64,000 nucleotides of DNA from Verrucomicrobiota bacterium (GTDB lineage: Bacteria; Verrucomicrobiota; Verrucomicrobiia; Limisphaerales; Fontisphaeraceae). The notes below the pieces were generated by a model that saw only the letters and a program-made list of their open reading frames with translations, made no database searches and was not told where the DNA came from. The translations under genes and the position numbers were made by a program. This document shows, one piece after another, positions 42,412-53,700 of this stretch; within the stretch, counting starts at the first letter, position 1, and each line of letters begins with the position of its first letter. The stretch spans positions 1 to 64,000 of the forward strand of contig JBAXGN010000007.1 in NCBI GenBank assembly GCA_037139415.1, written 5' to 3'.

Positions 42412-45177
42412 TTATTGTCGCAACCCCTCGATGGCTTCCTCCAGGCAGGCATGGATGAATTTCTGTTGGTCGGCAGATACGATTTTTCCAACGATTTTGG
42501 AAGAAATATAGAAGCTGTCAATGGCCGCACCTTTTTCCGTGACAATTTTAGCCACGTCAATATCGAGCTTCAGTTTGGCGAGGGTTTCGCAAATGGCGTA
42601 CAATAAACCAAGCTGATCCTCGGTTTCAATTTCGATCACCGTGCGGTTTTCCGAGGTGTCGTTATCAAAGAAAATTCGGGTGGTCAGGCGGTCGCCCTCG
42701 AGTGATTGGTAGAGCGGGGAGCCGTGTTTTTGCTTGCGAATCAAGGCCTGCAAATCCACTTCTTTTCCGGACAGGATTTTGCGCATGAGTTGCTCGCAAC
42801 GTTCGCGCGATTCGCGTCCCACCACCGCGCCGCTATGACCATCCACCACGTGAAAGGTATCGAGGGCCACCCGGTCACCCCGGGTAAAAATCTGGGCGCT
42901 GAGAATGTTCAGCCCGCAGGCGCTGAACGCGCCGGCCAGCCGGCTGAAAAGCCCCGGTCGATCCCAGGTGCATACCTTGGCGACCGAACAGGCGCGATCT
43001 GGCTCGTTGCGCCAGACCACCACCGGAGTCAGCGCACTATCCGGTGCCACCGCCAGCACCTGGCGCAACATGAACTTGTGAGCCATTTCCAGGTCTTCGA
43101 GGATTTCCCGCGCGGAATGGATAATGTAATAGCGGGGCGGCAGTTCGGTGAAGTGGGCCTGGAGTTCCTCGTTGGTAACCGGCTTGGGCATGATGCGGGC
43201 CACTTCAAGCTTGAGCAACTCGCGCTGTTTTTCCTCGGAACGCTGCACGCCGGTATCGCCGCGCAAGAGGTTGGCGGCGCGCCGAAACAGGGTTTGCAAC
43301 AGGGTATCCTTGAAATCGTTCCAAAGCTGGCGGCTGGTGCCGAGGGAGTCGGCAAACGTATGCAGGGTCAGCAGTTTGGCATTTTCCTCGGTCTGAACCA
43401 GCGCGGCGAAGTCGCGAATGACCTTGGGATCGTCCAGATCGCGGCGCTGGGAAATCTGCGCCATGGCCAGGTGGTTTTGGATGACCAGGCACAATGAATT
43501 CGTCAACGGGTTGCTTAATTCAAACCGCTGGGCCACGCGGCGCGCCAAGTTGGCACCTTCGATCTCATGGCTTCCGCTCTCGCCAGCCTTGCCAGCGTCG
43601 TGCAGCAATAGGGCCAGATATAGCAGGTATGGTTTCTCCAGGCTTTGCAGCGTCTCGGAGTACTGGCTGTAGGGTTCTTCTTTGCCATCCCAAACGCGGT
43701 CCAGCACGTCCAGGCAAATCAGGGTATGCTCGTCGGCAGCGTACTGATGAAAGAATTCATGTTGCACCAAGTTGGTCAGCAGTCCGAATTCCGGCAGGTA
43801 CCTTCCCAGCACTCCCGTCTCGTGCATCCACCGTACAATGGGAGCCACGTTGCCACGCTGATTCAAAATTTCCAGAAACGTTTCCCGGGCATGCTGGTCT
43901 TTCAGTAGATCGCGGTCCACCAGTGCGACCTTGCGCCGGATTAATTGCACCAAATCGGGATGTAATTCCAGCCCGCGTTGCTGTGCGTACAGGAACACGC
44001 GCAACAGACGTCGTGGTGAGTCGTCGAATACACGGTTGGACACCGGTTCCACCTTGCCCTCCACAAACTTAAAGCCATCCACCGGCTCAACGGCAGGTTT
44101 GCGCCGTAAAATACGGTTTAGCATGGGCAAAAACTGGCGTCTGGGCGGCAGGATGGCCAGGCGCTGTTCCACCAAGCGGGTGATCAGGTAAATGTTGCGT
44201 GCGTGCGTGTAATAATCCCGCATGAACGCCTCCACACGTTTGCGCGGCGAGCGATCCCGATACCCTAATTGCAGCGCCACGGACGGCTGCAAGTTCCGTT
44301 GCAAGTTATCTTGCGGGCGCGGCGATATATAGTGCAGCTCATTGCGCGTTCGTAGCAGAAATTCGTAAGCCAGTTCGAGCTGCTCTCGTTCGGCGGAGGT
44401 GATCCATTCGTGTTTTTCCAACTCTTCCGTGGTCCGGGTCTGGTATTTAAAAAAGGTCATCCACAGCAGGTTCTGATAATCCCGCAGACCGCCGCAACCG
44501 TTCTTAATATTGGGCTCCTGCATGACGGCGGAATCCCCATATTTGGAGTGCCGCGAGTTTTGATCCTCCAACCGCGCAGCGATGTACTCCTCCGCGAAGC
44601 CTTTGACGCATTTTTCCAGCAACAAGAGTTGAAACCGTTGAAAAAGCTCTTCGTTCCCGTAGATCAACCGCGCCTCGATCAGGGAGGTTTTGGATTTCAT
44701 GTCGGTATTGGCCACCTGCACACAATCCGATAGATTACGCACCGAATGCCCCACTTTCAGCCCGATGTCATACAGCAACCCCTCGCTGAGCAGGGTCAAG
44801 CCGGGATGCGACGCAATCGAGGCGAGCGAACCGCCATCGTGTAAAAACATGACGTCCACATCGCTGTGCGGACTCAATTCAGCCCGGCCATAACCGCCGA
44901 TGGCGACCAGGGCCAGAGTAGGTGGCGTGCGCCCGGCGGGAGAACGGCTTGCCAGCACGGATTCCATGAGGCAGCGGAACAAGGTATCCAGCACCATGGA
45001 GCGAGCTTGGCACACCTCGCGTCCGCCAGCACCCGCCCGATGCCGTTCCTGGGCCAGTTGGGCTTCATGCTTTAGAAAGTTTCGGTACCGGGGCAACTCC
45101 TGGGCCGGGGCACGCCCGTCCGGCAGCGTCAGCTTTTCGCGGGCGCGCTCCTCAATTTGTTCCAGCCATGTTGGCAT
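42412..45177 (-). CDS. glnD: Bifunctional PII uridylyltransferase/uridylyl-removing enzyme GlnD
   Basis: 921 residues from ATG 45177 (MPTWLEQIEERAREKL); the frame is open farther upstream but not protein-like. The nucleotidyltransferase domain has GGYGRAELSPHSDVDVMF (about residue 98) and the adjacent linker. The HD hydrolase domain has LLLHDAGKAG (about residue 525) and NPLTNSLCLVIQNH. Two ACT domains lie at about 720-795 (AKVCTWDRPGLFSRLAGAF) and 840-915 (EIETEDQLGLLYAICETL). It uridylylates PII proteins in nitrogen limitation and reverses this with glutamine. No glnB is in the window. Confidence 0.95.
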   Translation of the reverse strand: MPTWLEQIEERAREKLTLPDGRAPAQELPRYRNFLKHEAQLAQERHRAGAGGREVCQARSMVLDTLFRCLMESVLASRSPAGRTPPTLALVAIGGYGRAELSPHSDVDVMFLHDGGSLASIASHPGLTLLSEGLLYDIGLKVGHSVRNLSDCVQVANTDMKSKTSLIEARLIYGNEELFQRFQLLLLEKCVKGFAEEYIAARLEDQNSRHSKYGDSAVMQEPNIKNGCGGLRDYQNLLWMTFFKYQTRTTEELEKHEWITSAEREQLELAYEFLLRTRNELHYISPRPQDNLQRNLQPSVALQLGYRDRSPRKRVEAFMRDYYTHARNIYLITRLVEQRLAILPPRRQFLPMLNRILRRKPAVEPVDGFKFVEGKVEPVSNRVFDDSPRRLLRVFLYAQQRGLELHPDLVQLIRRKVALVDRDLLKDQHARETFLEILNQRGNVAPIVRWMHETGVLGRYLPEFGLLTNLVQHEFFHQYAADEHTLICLDVLDRVWDGKEEPYSQYSETLQSLEKPYLLYLALLLHDAGKAGESGSHEIEGANLARRVAQRFELSNPLTNSLCLVIQNHLAMAQISQRRDLDDPKVIRDFAALVQTEENAKLLTLHTFADSLGTSRQLWNDFKDTLLQTLFRRAANLLRGDTGVQRSEEKQRELLKLEVARIMPKPVTNEELQAHFTELPPRYYIIHSAREILEDLEMAHKFMLRQVLAVAPDSALTPVVVWRNEPDRACSVAKVCTWDRPGLFSRLAGAFSACGLNILSAQIFTRGDRVALDTFHVVDGHSGAVVGRESRERCEQLMRKILSGKEVDLQALIRKQKHGSPLYQSLEGDRLTTRIFFDNDTSENRTVIEIETEDQLGLLYAICETLAKLKLDIDVAKIVTEKGAAIDSFYISSKIVGKIVSADQQKFIHACLEEAIEGLRQ

Positions 45178-45392
45178 CGCGCACAGTGTGTCGCAAGGAC
45201 GAGTGAAACGCAAGCACCAGAGAAAGAAATGGGGTGCTTTTGTCAGCAAACTGCCAGATTCCGATGTTTGAGCGGCTTGACACGGCAGCGTCGCTGAATA
45301 CGATGGTGCCTTGAAGATCGAGCAACCAGGAAACTCCGCGGACGGAAGCCAGCCATGAAAACCGGCTTCTGCCAACTGTCTGGCGGTAAGTT

Positions 45393-47720
45393 ATGAGCGC
45401 TGAACCGCCCGCCACGAATTGCTGTTCGATTTCGACGCAACGTGGACAACCTGCCGCACCCGGCTTGAAGCTGGGCCACTTTGCCTTGCTGCTTGGGCTG
45501 CTGTTTGTGATCAGTTTCCCGGAAATCCTGTCACTCAGCCGCACGTTGATCTATCGCGATTTCGGCATCTTCGGGTATCCGTTGGCTCAATTTGCACGCG
45601 AACAATGGTGGCAGGGAGAGGTGCCCCTCTGGAATCCGTATAACAACTGCGGGATCCCGTTTCTGGCGCAATGGAACACGATGGCGCTGTATCCGCTGTC
45701 CGTATTTTACCTGGTCCTGCCGATCAAATGGGCGCTCGGGGTGTTTTGCCTGCTGCATCTGTACGCTGGTGGGCTGGGGGTGTTCTGTCTGGCACGGCGT
45801 TGGACGGATAGCAGTCTGGGCGCGGCGATGGCTGGGATCGCCTTCACGTTTAGCGGACTCGCCTTCAACTGTTTGCTCTGGCCCAATAACGCTGCTGCAC
45901 TGGGCTGGATGCCATGGATTGTGCTCCTGCTGGAAAATGCGATAAGCAAGGGAGGTCGTTGGATTTTGTTCGCTGCCGTGGGGGGGGGCTGCCAGGTTCT
46001 GGCGGGAGCGCCGGAAGTGATCCTGCAAACCTGGGTCCTGGTGATGCTGAGTTTTGGGTTTCGGCCCGCCGCTGCGGAAGTCACCGCGCCCACTGTGTGG
46101 CGGCGGCTGTGGCGGGTGAGTGCGGTCGGCTTGCTCATTGCGGGTTTGACGGCGGCCCAAATGTTGCCATTCCTCGACCTGCTCGCCCAATCGCATCGTA
46201 CCGGCGATTATGGTCTCGGCGTCTGGGCCATGCCGTGGTGGGGTTGGGGAAATTTCTTAGTTCCGTTGCTCCACTGTTATTCCTGGAAATCCGGCGTATT
46301 TTACCAGCCGGATCAATATTGGATATCGTCGTATTACGTCGGGGCAGCGATTGCAATGCTGGCTGGTGTGGCCGTAGTGTTTGTCCGCCATCAAAAAGTC
46401 CGTGTGCTGGCTGGAATTTGCGCCGTCGTCCTGGTCCTCGCCTTGGGCAACGATGGATGGCTTTATACACTGGCCACAAAAATCATTCCGGGTGCCGGAC
46501 TGGTGCGTTATCCGGTCAAGTTCACCATTCTGACCACGCTACTGCTGCCGTTGCTGGCCGCGTTCGCCATTCGGTTTTTCGAGACGACCACTCTGGCCGC
46601 TCCGAAAAAGGTCCGGCGCATCCTGTTCGGGACCACGCTGGCCGGACTGGCACTGATGGCTGGCTGGCTCGGGATCATGCGCCTCAGCCCGTTGCCATTC
46701 GATGACTGGCCAGCCACGGTGAATAACGCTTTTCAGCGCGCGGCGTGGTGGGGAGTCTTGATGCTTCTGACGCATTTTGCCCTGGCTGCGCGAGAAACAA
46801 TCAAGCGTGTTCTGCTTGGTCTGCTGGTCCTGCTCGCGCTCTGGCTGGACCTTGTGACGCATGCTCCGCAGCTCGTCCTGACTGCCAATCCTGCCGTATT
46901 GCAAAGCGATTTGCCCCGCAAACCCGGTGATCCGAGCCCGAAACTGGGTGAATCGCGTCTGATGCTCAGCCGCTCCGCCAAGCAATTCTTTTATACCGCC
47001 ATGATTTCTGATCCCGGCAACGACTTTCTGGGCAAGCGCATCGCGGGCTTTGCCGATGCCAACCTGCTGGATCACTTGCCCAAGGTGGATGGTTTCTATT
47101 CCTTGTATCCACGTGCCCATTACGACCTAATCATTGCCCTCTACGCCCGAACGAACGAACCGCCTGAGGCGCTGGTGGATTTTCTCGGTGCGACACATGT
47201 CTCAGCGTCGAACGATGTGTTCGGGTGGACCCAACGCGGTACGAATCTTTCCTGGATCAGCATTGGCCGACAGCCGGAATACCTGGCGGGAGAGGCAATT
47301 AAAAGGCGGATTGCCGGGGAAACCTTCGATTTCACCAGGCAAGTGGTGTTGCCCATCGAGGCTGGACCAGGAGCGCCAATCTCCGATGCTGCGCGCGCCC
47401 AGGCTACCCTTCGCCAATGCACGCCGCAGGAATTGCGCATCACGACCACCAGTGATGCCCCCGCGTGGCTGGTTGTGGCGCAGACGTTTACACCGGCGTG
47501 GCACTGTTATGTTAACGGAACGCCCGTAAAAATATGGCCGGCCAACCACGCTTTCCAGTCGGTACAAGTGCCGGCGGGGAAATCCGAGGTGCGGCTGGTT
47601 TATGAAGACCACGCGTTCCGCTGGGGCGTCGGCATCAGCCTGGGGACGATCATCCTGATGGTATTATGGTTTCTCCCAACTGTAGCGAGTGTTCGGCCCA
47701 CGCGGCTTCCGCCAAGCTGA
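45393..47720 (+). CDS. YfhO-like polytopic membrane protein
   Basis: 775 residues with about ten or more transmembrane segments (HFALLLGLLFVISFPEI, ALGVFCLLHLYAGGLGVFCL, VLAGICAVVLVLALG). A DFG-containing loop (LIYRDFGIFGYPLAQF) and PLWNPYNNCGIPFLAQWNT are typical of YfhO/GT-C-type membrane proteins. The C-terminal 250 residues are predicted extracytoplasmic. YfhO proteins are implicated in glycosylating cell-wall polymers. It is divergent from glnD, with about 215 bp between the starts. Confidence 0.75.
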   Translation: MSAEPPATNCCSISTQRGQPAAPGLKLGHFALLLGLLFVISFPEILSLSRTLIYRDFGIFGYPLAQFAREQWWQGEVPLWNPYNNCGIPFLAQWNTMALYPLSVFYLVLPIKWALGVFCLLHLYAGGLGVFCLARRWTDSSLGAAMAGIAFTFSGLAFNCLLWPNNAAALGWMPWIVLLLENAISKGGRWILFAAVGGGCQVLAGAPEVILQTWVLVMLSFGFRPAAAEVTAPTVWRRLWRVSAVGLLIAGLTAAQMLPFLDLLAQSHRTGDYGLGVWAMPWWGWGNFLVPLLHCYSWKSGVFYQPDQYWISSYYVGAAIAMLAGVAVVFVRHQKVRVLAGICAVVLVLALGNDGWLYTLATKIIPGAGLVRYPVKFTILTTLLLPLLAAFAIRFFETTTLAAPKKVRRILFGTTLAGLALMAGWLGIMRLSPLPFDDWPATVNNAFQRAAWWGVLMLLTHFALAARETIKRVLLGLLVLLALWLDLVTHAPQLVLTANPAVLQSDLPRKPGDPSPKLGESRLMLSRSAKQFFYTAMISDPGNDFLGKRIAGFADANLLDHLPKVDGFYSLYPRAHYDLIIALYARTNEPPEALVDFLGATHVSASNDVFGWTQRGTNLSWISIGRQPEYLAGEAIKRRIAGETFDFTRQVVLPIEAGPGAPISDAARAQATLRQCTPQELRITTTSDAPAWLVVAQTFTPAWHCYVNGTPVKIWPANHAFQSVQVPAGKSEVRLVYEDHAFRWGVGISLGTIILMVLWFLPTVASVRPTRLPPS

Positions 47721-47757
47721 TTCCAAATCGCCATCAAGATGAGGCTAATTGGAATGA

Positions 47758-50700
47758 TCAGGGTTGCACGGTGCGGTACCAGGCACTTCCCGAAGGTGGG
47801 TTGGTATCCACCAAGGTGATGACGCCATGACTGGGCACAGTGTTCGTCTGGAGGGTTATCCACGCCTGTAAATCGGTGGTACACTGGAAGAGGACGGTAC
47901 GTCCCGGAATACCCGCGAAGGTCACCGTGACCACTCCATTGGATAGGACTGGAGTGGTCACTTCGTTGGCAAAGGCCGCAGTATTCGTCAATACGGTCAC
48001 GTACACTAGCGCGCCTGCGATGCCGCCCCGGCCATCTGATATCGTGTAACTGAAGCGATCCCCACCGGAATAATTGGAGACCGGAGTGTAATAGACCATT
48101 CCTCCCGCCAACGAAACGCCCCCACCGTTCGTGCTGACCGGACTCACTGAGGTCAGGGTCAAAATATCTCCATCCGCATCGGAATCGTTGGCGAGGAGCT
48201 TGTACGCGGGGATAGAAAGGGTCTGGTTACGGCTAACCGTGACCGAATCGTTCGAGGCAACCGGCAGCCGATTGACAGTTAGCATGGCGACCGCACTGGT
48301 TGCACAGCCCGCCGCGTTCGATGCCACCATCGCATACCCGCCGGACTGCGCGAATGTGACATTCGACAATACCAGTGACGTGCCGGTCTGGTCGGGCAGA
48401 GGTTGGTTGGTCTGGAAGAACCATTGGCAGGCGGCTATGCCGCAGACATTGCTGGCGTTGGCGGTCAACAAGGCATTACTCCCTTCGTTTACGAGGAGGT
48501 TTAACGGTGATTGCACAATCACCGGGGGCGGATTGGAGACGGTCAGTTGGATCACGGCGCTGGTCGCCAGCCCGTAGCGATTGGACGCGATAACATAATA
48601 GGAACCAGCATCCGCACAAAATGCGGCGCTTAGGAATAACGATGCATTGGTTTGGGAGTTCAATCGGTTCTGATTAAAGAACCATTGGTACGCCATCGGA
48701 TCGCTGCCGCTAACGGTTGGTGCCAGTATAAGTGGGGTTCCAGCCGTCACGGATCGGTTGCTAGAGGGAATCGTGAGATACGGCGCGCCTTGCACGGTCA
48801 GCACCCCGCTACTCCCTAACTGCGAGGTGTCCCAGAACAAAGCCGGTTCGAGCGGGGGAAGGTTGGTTGCCGTAAACGTGCCGAAATACTCACCAGCTTC
48901 AAAGAGTCGGATGCTGTCACCCGCCTGCAACGGTTCACCGACATTGGTCACGGTCAACGTGCCACCATAAGTCACTGTACTCATGCCCGCCACACCGTCA
49001 TTGGCCAACGCGCCACCAGTACGGCGAACCTTGATCATGCTGGCACCTTGGAGACTCAGCGTATTGTAAACGAATAGCGGTCCGACATTTGTGCCCGAGT
49101 CAAATCGGCCATCGCTCTGGATGGCAACCGGAGCATAGATAAATCCCATGCCACCCAGCGCTCCGGCCATAACCGTAACGCCGCTGGCTTGCAATGATCC
49201 ATTTACCAGCAGCATGCCGTTGCTGACGGTCACGCCATCCACGTTATTATTGCCACCCATGGTGAATTGACCAGAACCGGTCTTTACGACTGCCAGGCTG
49301 GATGCATTGTGGCGGGTGATGGGGCCATTGAAAGCGCTGTCGGTGTTGCGCGCGCCAATTTCAACGGTTTGCGCGACGCCGTTATAACCGCGAACACTTG
49401 AGGCAGCGTCGCCGCGCAATTCACCGAGGCAATACCAACCGGGCGAATCGAAACCAATGCGATTGGTCCCGGCATCCCAAACCGCGAGTGCACTGGAAGA
49501 TTCCGGAAATACCAGGCGCAGGTCGCCGCTCAGGAGACTTATGGTGCCGGCAAATTCGTGATTATCCCCTTGCAGCCAGGCCTGCACTACGCTGCCCACG
49601 CGCAAAGTACCGCTGCCGGATACGTTGCCGTCCCAGAAATTGACTCCTGAATCGTTGGTAATCGCGGCCACGGCATTCTCTGGCACCATCAGATCGTTGG
49701 TCAGATGCAGCCCGCCAGCGACTTGCAGGATGCCCCCTTGCAAGATCACGGGGCCGCTGCCCACCGCACCTGCATCGTTTGCAATCAGCGTGCCGCTTTG
49801 CAGCCGGGTGCCGCCGTTATAGTCGTGGGCACCATTCAAAAGCAGAACCCCCGTGCCGCTTTTGCTCAGCCAGGTGCTGCCGCTTAGTCTGCCTGGACCG
49901 CTGAATATGTAGGGGAGTGTAGAGTTGCTGACGGTAATGCCCGCTGGTGCCACGTTGGTGGCCAGGTTGACCCCTGAAAGGGTGGCCGAATCGTCAAACC
50001 AAACTGCATCGCCGGGGTTATTTGTTTGTTGGTAGGCGGTGGGCAGACCGGAACCGCTGTCCAGCCAGTTGGCGGTTCCAATATCCCAATTATTATTAAT
50101 CCGTCCCGCCCATTTGGGTACGCTGGCGTTGGTTACGACCAAGAGGATGGTATGGGTATTGGTGTCATGATCCAAGCCCGCAGCGAGCACGCGAGCTGGC
50201 AGCGCACCCAGTTTGAAGCCAGCTAAACCGGCACCGGTGAGGACACCGTAACGTATCAATGGATAACGCCCCGGACGCAATCCGCCGCTAAGAACGTGAA
50301 TGGTATTGGTGCCCTGCACTGAGAGTGTCCCGGTAATCTGCATGGCGGGTTGGTTGGTATCGCCGAGGAAATTAAACTCTAATGCGGTAGCGGCGGCGAC
50401 ATTGGTACCCAGCACTAAATTGGTAGCGGTGAAGGAGATGCCAGGCACAACCGCAGACAATCCAAAAACGGCCCCGTGATTGACCAGGATACCGCTAGTC
50501 GCTTTGGTGGTTGGTGCCACCAGCAGGCGCCCGCCATTTACCACCGTCGTGCCGCGATAGGTATTGACGGCGGGTAATATCAGCGTGCCCAAACCGGTCT
50601 TGGTCAAACCACCGGTTCCGGCTGCCAATAACGGTTGAGCTATGGTAATATCATAGCCGGCACTGTCAATGATGGCCCCACCGTCCCGCACGTAGGCAGC

Positions 50701-53700
50701 CGTGAGCCCTTGCATGAAGGTGGCAGTGGAGACTCTGGCACGCAACATGCCACCGTTAAAATACATCAGCCCTTGTTGGCCGAAGCCAGTGGCAGACTGT
50801 TGAATCTGGTTGACCACCAGCACGCCGCCATCCAGGTTGACGGTTCCAACGCTATAATAACCACCAACATAATTAAGATCAACCCATGGCAAGGTTGCCA
50901 GGGCGGTGTCGCGCACTGAAAACGTGGCCGCCGGACTAAAAAAATCACCCAGCAATTTCAGACCGCCGGTTGCGGAATACGCTGCATTATTTCGTAACTC
51001 CACGGCGGCCCAACCATCAGTGCCCACCGTGTCACCGTTCGGGGCGCTGCTGCTGACGCTGGTACCATCGAATGCCAACTTACCGCTATTTACCCCAAAT
51101 CCTGTCCCGGCAGCGAAGTTCACCGGAGCTTTAATTACCAAGGTGCCACTCCGATCAATTCCACTGCTGCGCAAACGCAACTGGCCAGTGCTTGCAATTG
51201 TCAGTGGTCCATTCCAGTTAGCTGTGCCTACCGGCACATCCAGATTTTCACTCGTCGAATTAAGGAACAAGGCGTTGCTCGTGGAAAATCCGTCCAGCAT
51301 GGTCAAGGAGCCGCCCCAGACATTGATAGTGCTGGCCCCCAGATTGCCACTATTGGCGACCTGCAACACACCAGCCAATAATGCCACCCCACCGCTGAAG
51401 GTTGAAGGCGTTGTCCCGTTCAACGACAACGTGCCGGAGCCAGCCTTTACCAGTCCCACGGATGACATCCCATCATGGATGGCACCACTGTAGAGGGTGC
51501 TGGAACCATACGTGCCATTGGTGAGGAAACAGGGCAGGGCAGCGCTATTGGAGATCATGCCGGAGCCCGATAGCAATTCAAACATCGCATTGCGCCCGTT
51601 AAGGTCCAGGGTGCCGTTGAGGTTGGTCACGCCGCAATTAAGGTTGGTGTCAATGAGCATGAAATGGTTTGCGGCTCCGGCCAGACGCACTGTGGCAGCA
51701 AGACTTACGCCAGCGATGCCAGAAACAGAGTGAGTGACAGGGTCCGATTTATCCAGCACGGTGATACCCTGAATTACGTTGAACCAGAGATTGGTGTTAT
51801 CTTTGCCGGTGCTGCCACTCAGGTAGAGTGTGCCTGAGCCGGTTTTGCTCACGGTGGAAGTTGGATTGCCGTTAAAGGAGCCTTGTAAAGTCAAATTGCC
51901 GGATGGTAAATCAATGGTGCCGCCAGTAGCATTGGTGAATGCGCGTGCGGTGGTAGCGGCGGCACCGGTATAGCGCAACGTTCCACCGCTGAACGTAATA
52001 GTGCCACTCAAGCCGATGCCGCTGGCGACGCTGTCCGCCAAGGTATCCACGCTTAAAATACCGTTTGAGATGACTGTGCCACCAGTATAGTTATTGGTGT
52101 AACTTAGCACCAGGGTGCCACCGCCGGATTTGATGAAAGCTCCGGTGCCGCGGATGATGCCAGCATACGTCGAGGTGGCATCGTTGGCAATTTCAAAACC
52201 ACCGTTACCTTGCAAGTAGGCATGGCGATTGGAATTTACATCGAAGGTGCCTCCCATTGCCAGTGTGCCGCCATTGAACCACAGGTTGGTGCGCGCGCTG
52301 CCTGGCACTACTCCTAGTTGAGCGTCTTGCTGAATCAGCACCCGTCCACCGTTGAAAACGTTGGTACCACTGTAGGTGTTGTTGCCGAACAAAGACAAGG
52401 TTCCGGCCCCGTTTTTAACCACCATGGAAGTACCGATTAAAGAGTTTGTTACAAGCAAATTAGCCAGCGGATCCACAACGTTAAACAGGTAGTTACCACT
52501 TCCCAAAGTTCCCAGAAAATGGCCATCCAACCGGATTTGATTGGTGCCAAAGGTTTGTAGCGTTCCACCAGCCAAACTGATGGCATTGCCGTCGCCGCCC
52601 AAACTGGCTTCGGATGCAAAGGCGACCGCCCCATTGCTGACCACGATACCGCCTTTGAGGCTGTTCGTTCCCGCCAGCGTAAGCGTGCCCGTCCCCATTT
52701 TTACCAGCTTGAGGTCGCCCCCGCCGAATGTGTTGCCAATCAGCGTACCGGCAAAGTAGTTGGATCCGTTACTCTCACCGAGCGTTAAGGTGCTGAGGGA
52801 ACCAGTAAGTCCATTGGTGACCATTCCGAAGCCGTTGAGAATGTCAAAGCCTTCGTTAAATCCGGCCAGATCAAAGATGCCGTTGGTGTTGAGAAAAACC
52901 ATATTACTCGTGGCAATCTGGTCAGCCTGGGCGCCAAGGCACAAGGTGCCGTTGTTAATGACGTTACTGAACGTGCCATACCCGCCGCTCAGGGCGCGCA
53001 CGTTAGCCACGTTGGGCTTGGCCAGCACTAGTGTGCCATTCTGGACCGTGGCGAATGTGTAGGCGTTATCGGTGCTACCCGTCAAAATCGTGGTGCCTGG
53101 TCCGGTTAACACCAAGTTGGGGCGGGCGGTGGCACTGCCATAGATATTGGTATTCAAGGTGTACGTCCCGCTGCGGTTGATGACGAGGGCGGTGTTGGAA
53201 ATCGTGACGGAGATTGCTGCTGGTCCCAAAGTGCCATCGGTACCACCCGTACCGATTTGAAGGGTGCCGCCATTCAGCGTGGTCAGACCGCTATTCGTGT
53301 TATTGCCAGTCAGTGCCAGGGTGCCATTTCCGGTCTTGGTCAAAGCCAGCATACCACTCGAATTTTGAATGATGCCGGCAAAAAGATTGGTGACGCTCAC
53401 CGTCGTGAGCGTCAGGATATTGGTACCAGTGCCAATGGTGGTATCCACAATGCCGGTGCCGGAAAGGTTATTAAGGGTGGCATTGTAACCACCCAGATCC
53501 AGCGTTCCATTTACTGTGACACCACCTTGGGTTGGGTCACTTGGAATGGCATTGGTCGCCGCCACGCGCAAGGTGCCAGATTGAATAATGGTTGTCCCGG
53601 TATAATCATTACTGGTGGTGGCCAGGATCAGCGTGCCGGGACCAGATTTGGTCAGGATGGTGCTTCCGGTTAGCTTTCCGGGGCCGGTGAAAACATAATC